Notes under the pieces: model-generated | Databases searched by the model: none | Told to the model about the DNA's origin: nothing | Seen by the model: only the letters and a program-made list of their open reading frames with translations | Shown: positions 27,313 through 29,925 of the stretch, piece after piece | Position numbering within the stretch: the first letter of the stretch is position 1 | Layout: each line of letters starts with the position of its first letter | Assembly: GCA_001970955.1 (NCBI GenBank) | Contig: MPUH01000908.1 | Location: forward strand, 1 to 29,925 | DNA length: 29,925 nt | Reading direction: 5' to 3' | Source: Stentor coeruleus | Lineage: Eukaryota; Ciliophora; Heterotrichea; Heterotrichida; Stentoridae | Made by a program: the position numbers and the translations under genes

Positions 27313-27759
27313 ATGGCAGAACTCCCTAATTCCGAACTCAAAGAGCTACAAGAGAACTTTGGTCTTTTCGACAAAGATGGTATTGGAAGTATAACCCTAG
27401 ACGAAATGGTTGTAATATTCCGAGCAATGGGACAAACACCAACCGAAGCTGAAGTTGAGACTATGAAAAGAGAAGCTGATCTTGAAGCATCAGGGAAAAC
27501 TGATATGCCAACATACATCACTATCTATACAAAATATCGTAAAAACCCAATAACCGAAACAGAAATCCTAAACGCTTTTGAAGAACTAGACGAAAAGAAA
27601 AAAGGGCTTATTAGTGGGAAAAGACTTCGACATCTAATCTCAACATGTGGAGAGAATCTAAGCGAAGAAGAAATCAGCAAAATGATGAAATATGCAAACC
27701 CTGACAATGAAGGGAATGTCAATTATCGAGATTTTGTAAAACTTATGATGTCTAAGTAA
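27313..27759 (+). CDS. Calmodulin-like EF-hand protein, 148 aa
   Basis: Four EF-hand units with calmodulin-like spacing. Only the first loop (DKDGIGSITLDE, residues 20-31) keeps a near-canonical calcium ligand set. The second (EADLEASGKTD) and third (DEKKKGLISGKR) have lost most ligands. The fourth (NPDNEGNVNYRD) is partial. The length equals that of calmodulin, but the sequence (FDKDGIGSITLDEMVVIFRAMGQTPTEAEV) is closer to calmodulin-like light chains than to calmodulin itself, which is nearly invariant. It could be a myosin or dynein light chain, or a cortical calcium sensor. The p23 gene follows on the same strand after only 37 bp. Ends in TAA. Confidence 0.9.
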   Translation: MAELPNSELKELQENFGLFDKDGIGSITLDEMVVIFRAMGQTPTEAEVETMKREADLEASGKTDMPTYITIYTKYRKNPITETEILNAFEELDEKKKGLISGKRLRHLISTCGENLSEEEISKMMKYANPDNEGNVNYRDFVKLMMSK

Positions 27760-27796
27760 GCAAAATACTATAAAATAGTCTAGAAAAATCTAATAA

Positions 27797-28353
27797 ATGG
27801 AAACTGTTGTTCCTCTCAAATGGGCCCAGCACAAAAAAATCGTCTTTTTAACCCTTGAAGCTAAAAACCTTTCAGATACAGGACGGTCTATAAATTTAAC
27901 CCCAGAAGGACATTTACACTTTGAAGGGATTAATAAAGTTACATCAGAACATTATAAATTAGACCTTGACCTTTTTGATGAAGTTATTGTAGAGAATACA
28001 AAATGGAAAGTTACTGATTATTCTGTGCAGTTTTCTATTAGCAAAAAAAAAGATACAGAAAAATTTTGGCCAAGATTGACTAAGGAAAATAGGAAATCGA
28101 ATTTTATTACTGTAGATTGGGCTCATTGGGTTGATGAAGATGAGGCTGAGGAAAAAGGGANTGGGCTCATTGGGTTGATGAAGATGAGGCTGAGGAAAAA
28201 GGGATAAATTATAATCCTGAAGAGTTTAATGATTTACCTGAAGATGAGGATTCTGATGATGATGATGATGTGGAGGCTCCAGCTGATTTAGAGGATTTGG
28301 AAGGGGAGAAAAAAGAAGAGGAGGAGAAGAAAGAGTCTGTGAAAAGTGAATAG
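27797..28353 (+). CDS. Hsp90 co-chaperone p23/Sba1-like (CS domain), broken by an assembly duplication
   Basis: The CS domain begins at once: VPLKWAQHKKIVFLTLEAKN, then LDLDLFDEVIVENTKWKVTD. The p23 signature block follows (KFWPRLTKENRKSNFITVDW), with the conserved WPRLTKE-type motif that contacts Hsp90. The tail should be acidic, as in p23: residues encoded by 28205-28353 are Glu/Asp-rich, end in ESVKSE, and stop at TAG. As printed, the frame breaks because 28118-28160 is repeated at 28162-28204 around an N, adding 44 bp. Dropping one copy and the N restores a continuous frame of about 170 codons. The protein stabilises the ATP-bound Hsp90-client complex. Confidence 0.9.
28118..28204 (+). 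repeat. 43-bp duplication across an N inside p23
   Basis: 28118-28160 and 28162-28204 are identical and flank an N at 28161. The extra 44 bp shift the frame, so the stop at 28205-28207 is an artefact. Confidence 0.9.
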
Positions 28354-28767
28354 TTGGTTAGAGTTATAGAGAATTATAGGTTTTTAGATATGGTTTTGGG
28401 TTTTTTTTTAATAAGATTGTTATGAGTGTGTTTATTAGAATTATTGTGAGGATTTATTTGGGGTTTTTTATGTAGTATTGAAGAGTTTTTTTAATGTTTT
28501 TGAAGATGTATGTGATAGTGGGGTTTTTATCTGTGGTTAAGGGTTTTAATAATAAGTTGTTAGAAATTTTTATTAAAGACAGTATGTAAAAGCCCAACTT
28601 GATATTTGAATGAATTAAAAGAAAGTTTATGATTTTTTATGATAGAAACTATAACAAGTCTATTAAATATTTCACAAATAATATTTGTATTTGATGTATA
28701 AAAAAAATTTTTTTGCTTAATATAAAGTAAAGTATATTTAAAAATCCATTTAGATACTATTAGACTA
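28354..28767. other. Convergent intergenic spacer
   Basis: G/T-rich after the p23 stop (few C up to about 28560), then mixed AT-rich sequence to the dynein light chain stop. No gene is seen. Confidence 0.55.
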
Positions 28768-29037
28768 TTAACCTGACTTGAATAGAAGTATCGCTACCTG
28801 GCCTAAGTAAAAGTATATGAAATGTCTTGTTTCATGGGTAACATAGCTTCCAAAGTTCCTACCCACAATACAATGCCAAGTTGGGTTGTATTTCTTATCA
28901 AATTCCTTTTTGATATATGCTGCAATATCTTTTTCAATGTTAAATCTTTCCATTGCTTGATTTGCACAATCTACAGCATCTTGTTGCATTTCTTCAGACA
29001 TATCAGCGTTCTTGATAACTGCTTTACGTTCGGCCAT
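28768..29037 (-). CDS. DYNLL: Dynein light chain LC8 (DYNLL), 89 aa
   Basis: Exactly the 89-residue length of LC8 and collinear with it: [60 protein letters not shown] and the terminal LFKSG. LC8 is a dimeric hub that binds short TQT-type peptides. It is a core light chain of cytoplasmic, axonemal and IFT dyneins. In a heavily ciliated cell it should be abundant. The sequence is so conserved that identity is secure; only which of several paralogues it is cannot be told. Ends in TAA. Confidence 0.97.
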   Translation of the reverse strand: MAERKAVIKNADMSEEMQQDAVDCANQAMERFNIEKDIAAYIKKEFDKKYNPTWHCIVGRNFGSYVTHETRHFIYFYLGQVAILLFKSG

Positions 29038-29304
29038 ATTTATTATTAGAATCTTATAAAGTATTTATATATTTTATGTTCCTAGGTATAGAAATTAGAA
29101 TTTAATATTTTGAGTATTTGAAAGAAAATTTATAAGGATTGTATAGGAAATTTAGTTTTTGGGGATTTTAAGTTATAGTTTTTTATGTAAAAAGCTAATT
29201 TTTATTGTTATATGTTTATGTTTAATTATTAGTTTAAAAGTTTTCGATTTTTTACTTAGATGTGATGTTAATGCTAATGATTTTCTTGCTATAGCGAGAA
29301 GTTA

Positions 29305-29925
29305 ATGGCTCGTTTGAAGCTGTCCGCCCATAAAATTCAATAGTATGTGAAGTGAAGAATGAGTTTATTACAATAATGAATGATTGGATATTATTATAAC
29401 TATGCTCTTGTGAAAAAATATTCTCATCGTTTTTGAGAGTGAGTTATCAGACTCATCAATACTAGGAACTGAGGAGAGAAGGTTTTTGATTCAAGGACAA
29501 ATAGTAGAACTTAATAAATTACTAGGACGAGTTGATTTATCTGAGATTTTAACTGTTGATGTGTGGAGCAATACTTTTTGTGATAAAGACAGTCAGGAGA
29601 TTATAAAACTCTTACCTGCATGCTTAGTGAATCAGATACTTGATGAATTTTTTACTAAACAGATTTTCTATATAAATAACCTGATACAGGAATTCAGCGA
29701 GAAAATTGTACAAAGGGATTTAGTAAGATATCCTGTAAAAATAGCAAAAACTAAAGGTTGTTTTGGATGATTTCCTGTTCAACTCACAACAGGACTTAAT
29801 GGAGAACTTCCACAAACTATCTCAATTTTGAATTACCCCCAAGCAATTCAAAAAGCATTCGTAAAAAGCTAGCTATCATAAATTCAGCTCTGATATTTCC
29901 AGTAATGAAAGCATATTCAGTGAGA
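29305..29925 (+). pseudogene. NFRKB/INO80G-like gene, 5' part, with several frameshifts
   Basis: Coding-like segments run to the window end but change frame several times. The best stretch (29402-29767) contains LSEILTVDVWSNTFCDKDSQ then EIIKLLPA and ILDEFFTKQIFYINNLIQEF. This resembles the N-terminal DEUBAD-type region of NFRKB, a subunit of the INO80 chromatin remodeller. Upstream, YALVKKYSHRF (about 29401-29434) is in another frame. After TGA at 29768 the reading continues in a second frame as LDDFLFNSQQDLMENFHKLS, then in a third as FELPPSNSKSIRKKL to the edge. Three shifts (29430-29434, 29761-29764, 29836-29839) fall in T runs where one T less restores the frame. It is either a poor-quality sequence end or a decaying gene. 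The start at 29305 is uncertain. Confidence 0.55.

Noticed and set aside
29343..29357. Possible 15-nt intron (GTATGTGAAGTGAAG)
   Set aside because: Splicing it joins to a TAA stop at once and does not explain the later frame changes.
29708..29723. Possible 16-nt intron (GTACAAAGGGATTTAG) in the NFRKB-like gene
   Set aside because: Its removal creates an immediate TAA, while reading through it keeps a coding-like frame.
29768..29770. TGA read as tryptophan to extend the last gene
   Set aside because: The extension stops soon after, whereas a one-T frame change gives longer coding-like sequence to the window end. No intact gene here uses TGA as sense.

Overview
This window looks like macronuclear DNA of a ciliate, most likely a heterotrich of the Stentor type. 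The evidence is an AT-rich sequence, compact genes, spliceosomal introns of only 15 and 16 nt (both placed by frame and homology), ciliary and basal-body genes, and a code in which TAA and TAG are real stops. The last point excludes the Paramecium/Tetrahymena code. All 17 complete genes end in TAA (12) or TAG (5); none ends in TGA.

Layout: 1-3.1 kb holds two tandem dynamin-family GTPases on the minus strand, one cut by the window edge. 3.7-6.1 kb holds a short CEP164-like basal-body protein and, 12 bp upstream, a small membrane protein with a 16-nt intron. 7.1-9.9 kb holds a linker histone H1 and a probable mitochondrial helical-repeat protein. 10.7-13.1 kb holds a YeeE/YedE sulfur-compound permease (plus strand) and proteasome subunit alpha-7 (minus strand, 15-nt intron). 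13.4-18.7 kb holds a frameshifted gene remnant, small proteins, tRNA-Pro(AGG), a Jupiter-motif low-complexity protein, SRP14 and an inactive double-rhodanese protein with a CaaX-like end. 18.9-26.3 kb holds two very large paralogous receptors. 27.3-29.0 kb holds an EF-hand protein, a p23 co-chaperone and LC8 dynein light chain. The right edge carries a repeatedly frameshifted NFRKB/INO80G-like gene.

Most interesting: (1) the tandem receptors each appear to carry two periplasmic-binding-protein-type ectodomains, joined to a multi-pass domain that does not look like a class C 7TM. It has a Y-D-C-x3-C-W-x3-H motif and exact landmark spacing in both copies. (2) Most intergenic spacers are G-rich at the left and C-rich at the right on the plus strand, whatever the orientation of the flanking genes. 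This is a composition pattern that no listed feature explains.

Caution: six single-N positions are flanked by near-identical direct repeats of 43-170 bp. They look like overlapping contig ends that were joined without being merged. Two lie inside genes (the permease and p23) and corrupt the predicted proteins.
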